Shown here one piece after another: positions 1 through 11,509 of a stretch of DNA of 64,000 nucleotides. The translations under genes and the position numbers were made by a program. How positions within the stretch are numbered: position 1 is the first letter of the stretch; each line of letters begins with the position of its first letter. This DNA comes from Epiperipatus broadwayi (lineage: Eukaryota > Onychophora > Udeonychophora > Euonychophora > Peripatidae): positions 432,001-496,000 of the forward strand of contig JAQFVV010000050.1 of NCBI GenBank assembly GCA_028023455.1. The letters are read 5' to 3'. A model generated the notes under the pieces. That model saw nothing but the letters and a program-made list of their open reading frames with translations, had not been told where the DNA came from and made no database searches.

Positions 1-779
1 ATAAAAAAAAGCAAGTTATTCCAAAATTGAAGCAGATGAAATTTAAACAGAAAACACAAATAGAAATGTGATTCAGTTAGAGGATATAAAGTTCTGAAGA
101 AGATTGCTGGGCAATCAAAACTGTAAACTGTAAAAGAAGATGGTATATAAAGCATTGTGTAACAGTAGTAAAGTGCATGGATGATTTAGTATTATATGGT
201 AAAGCTGAAAGTTCCAGTTAAGTTAAAAAAATAATTTTTTAATTTGACTTTACATTTTATTTCTCTTCTAAATTTAAATGCTTTTAAAAATAGAAATGAC
301 ATTAGATTTCAAAAGTATTTGAACCTACACAAATATTAATTTGATGTCACATGATAAAATGACCCTATATAAATTTAAAAATGTGTATTCACATAAAAAG
401 GAAATGACTAATCTTCATGGAAGGATGGAAATCGTATTATTAAATAACTATATGCAGAGAAATATTAAAAGTAGTGAATACGAATTAATCTCATTTAGAA
501 TAGATGAGATGAATTGTATAGTTATATTCTAGTCATCAGTGATCAATATTAACATTGCTGAAATGAATGGACATAGCTAATCTTCCAGTTATTTCCAAAT
601 CTCTAAAAGACTTGTAGAGTGTACCAATGAAAATCTACAATAAAAGGCTATGGAAAAATTTATGTCAATGGCATACCCATATATCCATATACTTAAATAT
701 CATTATGACAAGATAATCTTCATTAGCTAAATAATTATTTAAAGTTGCAATTAATAATTTCTTAAGCACATACTCATTA
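1..779. other. AT-rich non-coding stretch
   Basis: No convincing gene. It holds one copy of the family 3 repeat (83-200); the rest is A/T-rich spacer with frequent stops in all frames. Confidence 0.6.
83..200 (+). repeat. Family 3 repeat with degenerate hammerhead-like core
   Basis: About 115 bp that aligns with 43470-43590; both contain TTCTGAAGAAGATT, AGCATTG and AGTA.TAAAG in the same order. The piece at 92-124 reads CTGAAGA, then GATT...AATC as a short hairpin, then AAAAC, so it resembles a hammerhead core in which the first G of GAAA is lost. A third, more diverged copy of the core is at 2495-2540. This is probably the tail of a Penelope-like or SINE element, but no coding part is attached. 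Confidence 0.5.
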
Positions 780-956
780 CCTAAGTAATATATATTAAGG
801 CTATATAACCTTAAGACTATGTGCCTAGATGCGACAGTAGGGACCTCTACAAATCTTAACACAAGATTAAACTTTAAAAAACAAGATTTGTAGAGGTTCC
901 TACTGTTGCATCTAGGTGCATAGTCTTAAGGTTATAGCCTAAATATATATTACTAA
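780..956. repeat. Foldback repeat (family 4), perfect-looking hairpin
   Basis: Arms of about 75 bp (780-857 and 883-956) are inverted copies of each other around a 25-bp loop. They share AGACTATG(T/C), CTAGATGC and AGG(G/T)(A/T)CC motifs with few mismatches. The inner part (CCTCTACAAATC ... CAAGATT) recurs in the larger palindrome at 2613-3273, and a single arm-like copy is at 37455-37540, so this is a dispersed family. No coding capacity. Confidence 0.8.
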
Positions 957-2391
957 ATAAATATTAAAATATTTTGTATCGCCATATAGGCATGTCTGTA
1001 TTCTTATATATAGATATGTCCTGAAACATATTGATATATCAATAAATTATATTGTTATTTAGTTTAATCTATAACATGCTTTCTATTAGTTGTAAATCAA
1101 AACCAATCAGAATAATCTATTTATATTACAGAGTACATAACATACCTTTAATTTCTATTATTATTTCTGATTAATAAATTTGTCAATCATTGTTTCAGTT
1201 ATTCCAGTAAAGTAAATTTAATACTAAAATAGATTTAAGTATTGTATATTTATATTTTATCCTGTTCACAGTTCTTAGGGTCCTTTCATCCCAAGTTAGT
1301 ATTGAGCAATAATGGTGTTTACAATATATATGTGGAGACATATGTTTGTATTTGTTTTGTAGAATGATTTGGATAGTGCAAAGGTAAAGACCAATTCTAA
1401 AATCCACTTTGCTGTATGATAATTATGATTTTATTAATGACCAAGACATTCAAAATACCAGGTGACCAAGAAAGTTGATGATCAGCATGTCTTGATCTCA
1501 GCATTTTAGGTGTATTGTTGTAATATTAACACTTCAATATGTTCGTGCCGATTATTGCTTTTATAACATGCCATAATTTTGACATTGGCTAGATGACCCG
1601 TTTAGATTTTATAAAGCACTACTTTTGATTCTGGTCACAAAGGATTACTGTTTATTCACTTAACAATCAATGTTGGTGATGTATATAATGTATATTATGG
1701 GTGTAACTTGTTTTGTATCTATTTCCAACTTTGAAAGCTGATTCTCTGTTCATATTCATTTTATTTACCATAGGATGATGATTTTTACCCAGAACTTCTT
1801 GATCACCCCATGTTCTATAGTTCCAAAACATAAAGTAATATTCAAAATTCCTGCATTAGCATACTTCTTTGGGGATAATAAAAAGATCTCTGACTAACTA
1901 ATAGAAAAATGCATAAGACCACATCTCATATACAACTGTTTCAGAAACACTATACAAAATACTATTTTTTTTAACATCAATAAAAAATATTAGGATAAAT
2001 AAATTATAGGAATGGGATCATCGTTACCAATATACATGACGTAATGTTTTAAAAAAAAAATTGAATCAATATATTACTTCTTCAATGGTGATGGTGAACA
2101 CAAATGAACAAACTATTTATGGGAGTTACTTAAGAACATCCTTATTTCTTTTTCTTTCAACAGTATACGATTGCCAAATAAAGCTAATATCCAAGTCCAG
2201 ATTTTCTGTTTATAAAATAATACAAGTGGCAGATAATTAAAAATATATGAGTAAATCAGTATACAGTTATCAAGACAGTGAAACTCTCTGTGTCATAATG
2301 TTGTGATAGATTAGTGGTCTAAAGAAATAAATATCTATACATTATATCATAGTCAATCTGTCATTGCTATTTCTCAGATATAAATTCCCAG
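957..2391. other. Non-coding AT-rich stretch
   Basis: No gene recognised. Positions 975-1060 resemble 37360-37440 (shared ACATATTGATATATC), so the family 4 repeat probably extends into this flank. Confidence 0.5.
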
Positions 2392-2472
2392 ATGATAAAA
2401 TATCTAATTACTTTAATCACAATAGTAGTTTAAACTGAAGAATATTGTATGCACAAACACAATTTAATCATA
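2392..2472 (+). repeat. Dispersed direct repeat, copy 1
   Basis: Matches 3418-3497 in the same orientation, sharing AGTAGTTTAAACTGAAGAAT and flanks. The two copies bracket the 2613-3273 palindrome. Confidence 0.6.
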
Positions 2473-2489
2473 TAAATCCAGATTAGAAT

Positions 2490-2545
2490 AAACTGGCTCT
2501 GAAGAAGACTGCAGGACAGACAAAATGTAGGTGTATATGTATATA
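2490..2545 (+). repeat. Family 3 hammerhead-like remnant
   Basis: Contains CTGAAGA followed by GACT...AGAC and AAAATGT. Same order of elements as at 92-124 and 43480-43515, but the GAAA box is damaged. Probably a decayed tail of the same family. Confidence 0.35.
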
Positions 2546-2612
2546 TGTACAAAAAAACTTTTGCTAAAAATTGTTTGAAGTGATTTGGATACATTGGATT
2601 TATATAAGATAT

Positions 2613-3273
2613 TATACTTATATAAGGCTAAAACCTTAGTACATGTGCCTTAAGTGCTTAATTTTAAGCAAGAAAGACCTCTACAAATCATAATGCAAGA
2701 TTCAACTTTATAAAGATAAAAGGGACCCTCTTATCTCTAACCTATTCTTCATAATTATATAGGCAAACTAAAGCATTGGATTTGGGAGCATAAAGCTAAT
2801 AAATTCTTCACTGATTAAGTCCACTATTTCTATTAAACATTAATATTCACGAAATCTTTCGATTTACAACGAGTCAATATTCAGATATTAAATTTAGAAA
2901 TATTTTGAATCAATTTAAAGTTGTAAATATTAATTCTTATTAAGCGCGATGTCAGCACGTAATACTTATATAAGGCTAAAACTTTAGTACATTGCGCTTA
3001 ATAAGAATTAATATTTACAACTTTAAATTGATTCAAAATATTTCTAAATTTAATATCTGAATATTGACTCAGTGTAAATTGAAAGATTTTGTGAATGTTA
3101 ATGTTTAATAGAAATAGTGGACTGCCTATTTAATTAGAAAAATAGGTTAGAGATAAGAGGGTCCCTCTTACCTTTATGAAGTTGAATCTTACATTATGGT
3201 TTGTAGAGGTCTCTCTTGCTTAAAATTAAGCACTTAAAGTGCATGTACTAAAGTTTTAGCTTTATATGAGTAT
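2613..3273. repeat. Large imperfect palindrome (family 4 foldback)
   Basis: Left arm 2613-2947 pairs with right arm 2994-3273 around a 46-bp loop; the arm tips meet at TAAGCGC / GCGCTTA. The left arm has about 60 extra bases near 2757-2815. Just outside the right arm, 3274-3325 repeats the loop-proximal sequence again, so the structure is a nested inverted duplication. It shares CCTCTACAAAtC...GCAAGATT with the 780-956 hairpin. Non-coding. Confidence 0.75.
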
Positions 3274-3417
3274 TACGTGCTGACATCGGTGCTTAATAAG
3301 AATTAATATTTACAACTTTAAATAAGATATTATAGCAAAAATAAAAGAAAAGGTGATTTTGATACAATTAAATCATCCAAGTTCAAAGGAAATATAAGTT
3401 CAAACCAACTCCCAAGT

Positions 3418-3497
3418 GATATAACATCTAATTACTTTTATGAAAATAGTAGTTTAAACTGAAGAATATTGTGCGCACAGACATAATTTAATTATCA
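3418..3497 (+). repeat. Dispersed direct repeat, copy 2
   Basis: Second copy of the 2392-2472 sequence, differing at scattered bases. Confidence 0.6.
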
Positions 3498-4585
3498 TTG
3501 TACATAATTCAAGTTGAAAGAAAATATAACTTCAAACCAAAAAACAACAATTACAGATATTGATCAGTTATCAGTTGATAAGAAACAAGAACCAAAAATT
3601 ACCATCAAAAGAACCTGCAAGTGAGAAAACTGATGAGAGAAAAATAAATATTATCAGTAATTATTAAGCAACATATAACTTGTTAATAATCAGAAAAAAC
3701 AATCATTATTTTTATGAACAATGTAAGACTATTTTCTTGTTCAAAAAAAAAACATTATGTATATGACAATAGGGTATGTCAAACCCTCTGAAGTTAAAAG
3801 TAAACATCATTATGTCAATTAAATACAAATGGATGCAAGTACATATGTAAATAAAGACATTCATTTGCATGATTAAAACCCTGAACTCAATCAAAAAAGA
3901 ATTATGAAAACAATAGCTTATGGTGGTGGTTATTGAACAATATGCATTTAGGATTTTTCAAGATGTTCAATGCTATTTCATTCATTTACATTTCGTATAA
4001 TAAAATATATTTTTATAAAAGTCATTTCTTTGCACTTTTAACAATATATTTTATTAAATTATCTGACATTTTCAGCAACAGAGAAACATTCTGAAAAAAG
4101 TTGTTATCTAGTCGAAACTATCAGAGATTTAACAAGAGGTGTTATGAAAAAAGCAAAAACAAGAAATAAATTTGTTAGAAATTTATCTTCCTAAACACAT
4201 ATTGCCTTCTAAATAAGCTTTTATACTGCACAGATCAAATACAAATAATCTGACAGAAGTCCAAGACATTGAAGAAATGTATGGAGATGATGAAAACACA
4301 GAAAATAATCTGTCATAGAAATTCACCTTTTATGAAGATATGTTACAGATCATCCTTATTTTGTTAATACTTTGCTAAACACTTGAGATAATTGTATAAT
4401 ATTGTTAATAGTTAGTAATTAACATTTATTTCCAACTAATGTTACAATGCCTGCCTTTTATTTATTTATTTTTTTATAAAAATATACTATTCTCACAAGG
4501 TGACTTTTATTATATGGAGAACTGTTAAAAAATTCACTTTATATATATAAAAAAAAGATTAAAGCTATAGAAAATATATAATACA
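3498..4585. other. Non-coding AT-rich stretch
   Basis: Nothing recognisable on either strand. Short frames (e.g. 3712-3894 minus) show no family resemblance. Confidence 0.5.
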
Positions 4586-5270
4586 GAAATAAGTAATAAG
4601 TAAAGCCAAAGTGAGGTTAAAATAAATTCTTTTATTAATCTACTGAGTTATCGTTCAAATACCCTTCATCCCTCAACACACTTAATAATGATTAGAAGGA
4701 TGAAGTTTATAGTGAAGACAAGGCTCAATTACTATATAACATAGACTGCCCATACTATAATAACAAATACCATTGTGTGAGCTGAGCCAACTTAAAATCA
4801 AGAATTTCTCAACATGCCTATTTATATAATACAGCAAAAACAAATCCATCACACAATACAGTCTTTTGAAACATGAGAGAGTTGGTGGCCATCTTTTTAA
4901 ACCTGCATATGCCAAGATTTATTGCCTTGAAAGTAACCACAAAAAATACAAGATTAAAGAAACAAGGGACTTAATTAATTCCACACACATAATAAGCATA
5001 AACCATTAGTGTTCCCCTCAATAGACATTGATTGTTTAATCTGCCAATGTAGGCAACCCTTTGAAATTACCTATAATACATGCAAACATGCATATCTTTC
5101 AAACACCTCCAAGTTTAATCTTTTATAGTTGGAATTACTATCATACCCTGCTAAATATCTACCAGTTATGCTTTGAAACAAACACTGTGTTGAGAGTTAA
5201 CTCAGTGGATTAATAGATTAATAAACAAATTTATTTTAACCTTACTTTGGCCATACTTATTACTTATTTC
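4586..5270. mobile_element. MITE-like / foldback element with about 90-bp terminal inverted repeats
   Basis: Left arm 4586-4681 and right arm 5187-5270 are inverted copies, sharing AAATAAGTAATAAGTA, GCCAAAGT.AGGTTAAAAT and CTGAGTTA. The 505-bp interior is unique and non-coding, though less AT-rich than its surroundings. Size and structure suit a non-autonomous DNA transposon. I could not fix a target-site duplication, so a simple inverted duplication remains possible. Confidence 0.6.
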
Positions 5271-5759
5271 TCTATTACTTTATGTTAAAAATCTTTTGTA
5301 ATATTGATCACTATTATCTTTAAAAATAAAAAAAAGATCACCAAACAATTAAACATATTTTTGTCTGTTCTAACCACTTCTGGGCATTTTTTTTTTTTGA
5401 TAATTTTTGGGCATTTATTTTGAAACTTATAACTTACCTTCTAAGACTTTTCAATACAGCTCCAATCAGAGCAGGTTTCGCTTCTCTAGATGAACTCATC
5501 AGTAACATGTCTTAATTTTAAATTTAAAAATTCTAACTAAGCTTAATTTTTTACAATAAAAAAATTAAGTTAATTATATTTTAAGTAAAATAAGGTCTAT
5601 TTTGATTTAATTATAAATTAGATTTCACAGTTGATATATTTTAAATATTGAGGTTGTTTGGCTCCTGTATTGCAAGAATTTATATGGCATATTAGAATTA
5701 ATGTTGTCATAAATTCTAGAAATAATAACTATTGCAATTAAGTTAGCTGGATACAGAGT
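5271..5759. other. Non-coding AT-rich stretch
   Basis: No features seen. Confidence 0.5.
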
Positions 5760-6235
5760 TGTTTTTTTACTTACCTTATTGTATGGAAGTGAAACATGGA
5801 CATTCTATCAGCATAATATAAAGGTATTAGAAAAGTTTAATTTAAGAATGTTCTTAAAATTTTAAAACTACAATGGAATCATCATAAAAACAATCAATTA
5901 TATTTTTCAGCTTTCTGGATGTGATGCTATTAAGTTCATCATTATAAAATTCCCCATTTTTTGGGTTGGACATGAGTAAAACAAATGAACAAAGGAAGAT
6001 TTCTAAAAGGGTGTTTTATGGTGTACTCAAGCATTGGTTTCATAGGAAAGGTAGACCCCATCTACATTATCTCAAAGACATTCTAAGGAAGTGCCAAAGT
6101 CAACTGTTTCCATTGGAAAGATGTGGAAGAGAATAGAATATATTAGACAGTTATAATTAGAAATAGCATAGAAGTGTTTTAGAAGGAAACGTTTTCTGCT
6201 GAGGAAACTAAAAGTCAATTATGTAAAATATTAAG
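5760..6235 (+). pseudogene. Non-LTR retrotransposon remnant (C-terminal part after the RT domain)
   Basis: Translating 5767 onward gives LLTLLYGSETWTFYQH, then KVLEKFNLRMFLK. This is the LLYG.ETWT...LE.F..R segment that follows the RT domain in many LINEs. After a frameshift near 5860 further conserved-looking pieces appear in order: WVGH (about 5965), a GRPHL-like stretch (about 6050) and KEVPKSTVSIGKMWKR (about 6085). Several stops and frameshifts make it an old pseudogene. The catalytic RT part is absent upstream. The clade is not certain. Confidence 0.65.
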
Positions 6236-6328
6236 CAAACAAAAAAAATGGATTAGCATGTTTTATATGTGAATATATTTTGTTCACAGATTAATTTCTA
6301 TAGACATCTCAAAACTTATAACTAAAAT

Positions 6329-6334
6329 AGTTTT

Positions 6335-6364
<30 letters not shown>
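6329..6364 (+). repeat. Poly(T)-poly(G) tract
   Basis: A run of about 23 T followed directly by 9 G. Simple-sequence tract with a sharp composition switch. Confidence 0.9.
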
Positions 6365-6365
<1 letters not shown>

Positions 6366-6408
6366 GAATTGGATTGACCATATTTATTTATGAATGGCTG
6401 TTGCTGCT

Positions 6409-6452
6409 TTTATTATTATTAATTAATTAATATTATTATTATTATTATTATC
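6409..6452 (+). repeat. (ATT)n microsatellite
   Basis: Interrupted ATT triplets with ATTA variants. Confidence 0.9.
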
Positions 6453-6599
6453 ATTAAATGGGTATCTAGAACTTTTTTTAGTTAGAGGATAAGTGAATTG
6501 AAAATTTTATTATATGCAAATTACAAAGCCTGGAAACTGATGCTTTTCTTCAATGTTACTCAATGAGAGATGGCCAGAGAGTTCCTTCTCCTGAATTAG

Positions 6600-6835
6600 A
6601 CCTTTTAAAGACCATTTTGTCTACATATTTATCAATCTATATTTATCTATTCATCTATTTATTCATCCATATATCTATCTGTTCTATGTAACCATTCATC
6701 TATTCACTAACTCATCAACATAATCACCAAATCATCGGCTTTTCTTTCTAGCTATCTACATATCTTACTATCTACCTAAATATCTAGTTACCTAACTTCC
6801 TCTTTTACATACCTTACCTACCTCCTAATTTATCT
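6600..6835 (+). repeat. Degenerate (ATCT)n tetranucleotide repeat
   Basis: Long irregular tract of ATCT, ATCC and TACC units (ATCTATC, CATCTATT, CTACCTA). Old microsatellite. Few G residues on this strand. Confidence 0.8.
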
Positions 6836-7115
6836 GGCTGTCTATAAAATTATTATAACAAATTATGACTAGGAATATAAGCGTATATTATCTATACAGT
6901 ATGTTTTATCCTTTTTTAGATATAAACAATTTCTTTGTGATTATTGTTGAATGAAGTATATTTTATTGATGAGATATGTAATTGAAGCAAGATGTGAAAA
7001 TAATATAAATTAAAATTATTTTTTCTTCTAAAAATATTTATTTTTATTAAATAAAATTATCAAATGTGTTATTTATCTGAAGTTCTAAATCAAAAACGGT
7101 ATTTCTGGAGCCTTG

Positions 7116-7330
7116 AATTATTGACCCTGACCTAAAACCCTATAACTACTTACTACTGCACTAAACAATGTAAGGGACATTTTTATCAAAGTAATTATGC
7201 AATAAAAATATTTTTTATTGTTTAGGAGTTTATAAAAAGTTCGAAAACAAGTGGACAGAGCTGGAGTTCGAACCGTAGACCTTGAGCTCCAGAGGACACT
7301 GCATCGAATCGTCAGGGCAGAACCTATTAT
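7116..7330 (-). repeat. tRNA-derived SINE-like fragment
   Basis: On the minus strand 7262-7276 reads CGGTTCGAACTCCAG, close to a Pol III B box (GGTTCGANTCC). The preceding 50 bases could hold a decayed anticodon arm. I see no acceptable acceptor stem, so this is a SINE or tRNA relic and not a gene. Confidence 0.4.
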
Positions 7331-7339
7331 CTGTAACAT

Positions 7340-8954
7340 AAAAAACTATTTTCTATGAAATTTCTTAATTCCATTTCTTTTTGTTTTATACCTCCAAAAA
7401 TTAATTCATAATTGTACTCCTCCCCCCAATATTATTTTATTTTCAAACAAGACAGCATTAATCACGTATGTGATATTCAGAATACAAACGTAATTATATT
7501 TTATCACTTATGTAATCATAAAGAAACAAAAATTTAATTATGTAATTTTTTAATCTTTGGATTATCAATAAATTATACTTTAGAAATAAAATTATAATCC
7601 GTTGTATGTCAGAATAAACATATTTAAAGACGCAAACTAAAGTATTCTTTTCATTTCGGGTTTTGCGATTTTATATTCGCTTTTAAAAGTTAATTCCGCT
7701 TCTTAAGGAAATAAGTATTTTATTGATCATTGTTTTCTTGACATGAGATTTTTAATGAAAACGCATAAAAATTAAATATTATTTGAAATCATTTCGAAAT
7801 TCCTTTCACTAGTTTCATGGAATGAGATTTGGAAAATCGGTTTACGAATATGATAAACAAAATTGCAAAGTTCTACTATTTATAATGATGACATTCACAA
7901 TTAAGTAAAATCAAGCTTTGAATGAAAGATTACTAAAGACAAGTAAAGAAATTAATTCACATTAAGTGGGAAATAAATGTAGTTTCTATGGTTACACCAA
8001 TCGGCCTAGGAAATCAATTAATTCTATATAGATTATACAAAGAAAATAATGCATTAAAAATAAATCTTTTACAATAAATGAATGATTTAAAAAATAAAAA
8101 AAAAACAGACAAAAGCAATTCTTTAATTTTAATTTTCTAGTAATATTAAATATATTTTAAGTTTGTTCAAGTGTTAATAAATAATGATTAGGTAATATCA
8201 GAGTAAAAACAGATAGCTAACAAGAGTTAAATTAATGGATTAATTATTAAAGAACGGAAATCTTTAAAAACATCTATCGACATATTTTTGATATCTATTT
8301 TAGGATTTGAATATCATTCTAATTTCATTTTCCTGAAATAAAGATTTTATGATGTAGTATATCTATCTTCTATAATCACAGCCTGAGGTTTGAATCTAGG
8401 ATTAAAATTTGGGGAATTTTTATGTTAAAACCATTACTTTGTAAAATGGTTTATTGCCAACAAAATCTTTGATTCTAAGTTGGATAAAATTTGAAAATTT
8501 TTTCAGGTTGCAAAAGAATTTAAAATTTTGCCTTTAGGTATTCATCTGCAATCAATGTATATTGTGATCCAAAACTGATTGGTATATATGTATATACCTA
8601 TTCTTACTTAATGGTAAGATAGGCTGGGCTCAAACAATTCATACCTAACAAATGACATGTTTGAAAAATAATACTTCATTATTTAATGTATTTTTTATTA
8701 ATAACATTAAAAAAAGAACTTTACTGCATTGAAATAGTTAAATGCTGTTAATACTTGTGAGTTTACACGTAAACCAACATGGCACCCCCTATTTCTGATA
8801 AATGTACAGCTTTGAGGGTTTATAATCTACCGAAGATGTATTAGTTGTTAAATTAAAACATAATTAATAAATCAATTGTTAAATTTAGAAAAGATAATAA
8901 ATTCCGATAAATCCCTTAAAAAGCTTTATTTCCATTTTTGTTTTTACTTATATT
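7340..8954. other. Non-coding AT-rich stretch
   Basis: No gene or recognisable repeat, apart from a weak B-box-like GGTTTGAATCTAGG at 8387-8400. Confidence 0.5.
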
Positions 8955-9180
8955 AATTGAAATACAGGCTTATTATATACCTGTATCAATATTTATAATA
9001 TATAGGGTATATGAGCACAGACTTTCATACGATCCACCACTCTCCACTCTATCTCATAACACTGATATACTTGAACACATATATGTCGAAAAGATAAATA
9101 ATCACCAATATATGCATTTCATGCTAAACCAGCAATCATCAGTTGGTCCAGTTTATCATCTCTACACATATATGTAATAA
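8955..9180 (-). repeat. Family 1 SINE-like unit (hammerhead plus tRNA-like part)
   Basis: On the minus strand the order is the hammerhead-like segment (9160 to 9093), a TTATCTTTTC.ACATATATG linker, then a tRNA-like segment (about 9060 to 8990) with GAGATAGAGTGG and a worn TGTGCTCATA. The same order occurs at 40495-40800, and the tRNA-like part alone at 18617-18752. No protein is encoded; it would depend on another element's RT. Confidence 0.65.
9093..9160 (-). ncRNA. Hammerhead ribozyme-like motif, family 1 (well-preserved copy)
   Basis: On the minus strand: ACCAA, then CTGATGA (9142-9136), a hairpin TTGCT-GGTTT-AGCAT, GAAA (9120-9117), TGCATA, TA and TTGGT. ACCAA pairs with TTGGT as proximal stem I. 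Stem II is 4-5 bp. The A of GAAA pairs across a tiny stem III, leaving the NUH site ATA directly before TTGGT. This is the layout of a type I hammerhead with minimal stem III. Cleavage has not been shown. Confidence 0.6.
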
Positions 9181-9714
9181 GTACTCAGATATATATTAAG
9201 ATAGCCAATCCTCATACTTTAGTGGACAGGCTTCAATCCACTCCACACTCCAACTCTTCAACCATCCATCCAATTAAAAATCTGATGATGGAATGCTCAA
9301 AAGCCACCCTGAGGCTAAGATTCTCATCACACCCATGTTAAACATGAGAACCCAATGAGAAAATCTTAACATTGTCATACTTTAGTTCAATTCAGTGTGT
9401 TTATTTTTGAGAGTAGTTCTTTTGGTAAATTGTATAATGGTAAAAATTTGGACCTTCCTATCACAACATGATGCAGTGGATTATTTCTAAAGGTATGAGA
9501 TCTTGCTCTACTGAAAAGTGTCATTAATAGTCACAATATGATTGTGCAATGCCAGTATGAATAAAGGTAATGTAATTATATATATATTTCATTTTTCTGT
9601 TAATAAGTTAATCAAAAAACGAAGAAAATAAAATAAACTGTAATTATTGTGATTAATTTTTCCACAATGATTTCTTTTTTTAAAAATAACAGTAATAAAA
9701 AGTAAAAAGTCAAA
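9181..9714. other. Non-coding stretch
   Basis: Positions 9225-9380 are somewhat richer in C, with a small inverted repeat (TAAGATTCTCATC / GATGAG-like pieces). No gene recognised. Confidence 0.4.
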
Positions 9715-9800
9715 CATTGGTGGCTGAGTGGTTAGCACAGCTTCCTTATAAGCAGTTGTCCTGGGGTTCACCTCCTGGTCGACACTTTGACACATTAAAT
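9715..9800 (+). repeat. tRNA-derived SINE head
   Basis: TGGCTGAGTGGTTAG at 9721-9735 fits a Pol III A box. GGGGTTCACCTCCTGG at 9764-9779 sits where the B box should be and matches it imperfectly. The spacing is tRNA-like (Leu/Ser-type D-arm). A clear relative lies on the minus strand at 43050-43135. The tail CTTTGACACATTAAAT also occurs near family 1 units (46080-46130, reversed). Flanks do not form an acceptor stem, so it is a SINE and not a tRNA gene. Confidence 0.6.
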
Positions 9801-10089
9801 AAAAGTAAAATGTAAATATTAAATACAATGCTTCTGAGCAGGCATTTTTTGGGAGCCCCAAAACTGTAGATTTATCAAAAATATAGGCTGCCATCATGGT
9901 TTACATGAAACCTCACAAGTACCATGCTGTTTTATTATCTTTAAAACTTGATTTTAAAACATTAACTCATATTAATGTTTGTTATTTTACTATTATTTTA
10001 AAAAGATCTGAAAATATCTTGATTAGCAGGTGCACCAGTATAGTAAAAGTGTTTTCACTTACAATACCAGTTTTAAAATGTCGATCACT

Positions 10090-10240
10090 CCCCCCAATGT
10101 TATGTTTATTCAACAATGCTACCTTGTAAAAGCTGAATTTGAAACACCACAACAAATGTTGTGTTGGGTCATACTGTTTGAAATTAAAACTTTATTATTT
10201 TTCAAACGATAACTTTGTTGAAAAAACATAACATTGGGGG
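10090..10240. repeat. Short foldback / MITE-like inverted repeat
   Basis: CCCCCCAATGTTATGTTT... at 10090-10115 is inverted at 10216-10240, about 25 bp with one or two mismatches and a 100-bp interior. The interior and right flank (10165-10360) resemble 29545-29670, sharing CTGTTTGAAAT, GTTGTTGAAAAA and TTTGAATTTTCAGCT, so it is a family member. Confidence 0.6.
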
Positions 10241-10249
10241 AATAAAAAG

Positions 10250-11509
10250 ATAAGAGATAGGGTCATGTGATCTATGAATTGATCTATGACTTTTATTTTG
10301 ACTATTGGGGGAATGGTTAATATTTTATATTTGAATTTTCAGCTATTTATAAGCAATGAATCAAACATCAATTTTATATAATACTTTCATTTACGTCCCA
10401 GGTTATGACAATAGATACTAAAATATAGGAAGCACTTTTGATAAATTTAAAATATGTTGATCTTTTCCTGTAATAATTATTTACTTTACTGCAGTTTCAA
10501 CATACTAAAATCTAAATGCACAAACAATTTGAGACAAATTTCAATAAAAAATATTTATCTTAACTGAAGTAAAGAATATTATTCAAATTTATGATAAAGA
10601 TAAGACAGTTTTTCAGTAAGATAGGAGTTTGCCATGATTCTGAAAATAGAATTTTTAATTCCCTTTTGAATCCTTAAAGAAATTAAGCATAGCAAATTCC
10701 TAAGGTTGACTATACACATTCTTACTATTGCAGTATCTGCAATCTTAAGTTTAATCAATTACATGCATCAGTTACTGTGATAACTTTATTGTTTTTTTAC
10801 CTCTGAGTTTAATGGTCTTTCCTCTCCATTCTTAACAGAAACATCAACTGAGTTTGAGAATATTTTATAGGTACTTACAACCACACCAGACTAAACTAAA
10901 TTGGGACACTTATTCCCAGGATGAATTAAAACTAACAGCCAAGGTAGCAGTTATTTGAACAAAAAGCAGATGCTGCTAAGAATTTCCTGATAGTGTACCC
11001 AGGTTTTCAATAACTGATAAATTTTACTGATATATCTACAATTGATAATCACTTTTAAATGAAGAAAGACTGCTTTACATTGAAAACAAATCCTGTCTAA
11101 TATGATATGGATGATGATGATCAAACCCCATCATAAGTTTGTATCAACTATCTCTATAAACAGAAACGCATTATGAACTAAAGAAAAATCTGTAAATGGA
11201 CAAACATAGATCCAGAGAATAAATATTAATGTTTGTAGACGTAATATATAAACATAAATGACATATATAGTTTATTGATAAATAAAATATATACACTGGA
11301 AGAATTTTTCTTTATTTGTACATATATTTTATTTTTATCAACAAAAAAAAAAATAGCTGTATATTTTTATATTTTAGTTTGTTTTATGTATTTAAGTGTT
11401 AAAAGAAGAACATTAAGTTTTAATTTTGATTATTTGATAAAGATACAATTAATTAAAATAAACTAAAATTATCAAAGATTTTTTATTATCATTTATATAA
11501 GTTTTTTTT
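10250..11509. other. Non-coding AT-rich stretch
   Basis: No gene or clear repeat beyond the flank of the 10090-10240 family. Confidence 0.5.

Noticed and set aside
9715-9800. Possible genuine tRNA gene (also 7253-7325, 18877-18930, 45640-45720)
   Set aside because: A and B boxes can be found, but acceptor stems do not pair and anticodon arms are worn; SINE heads are the better reading.
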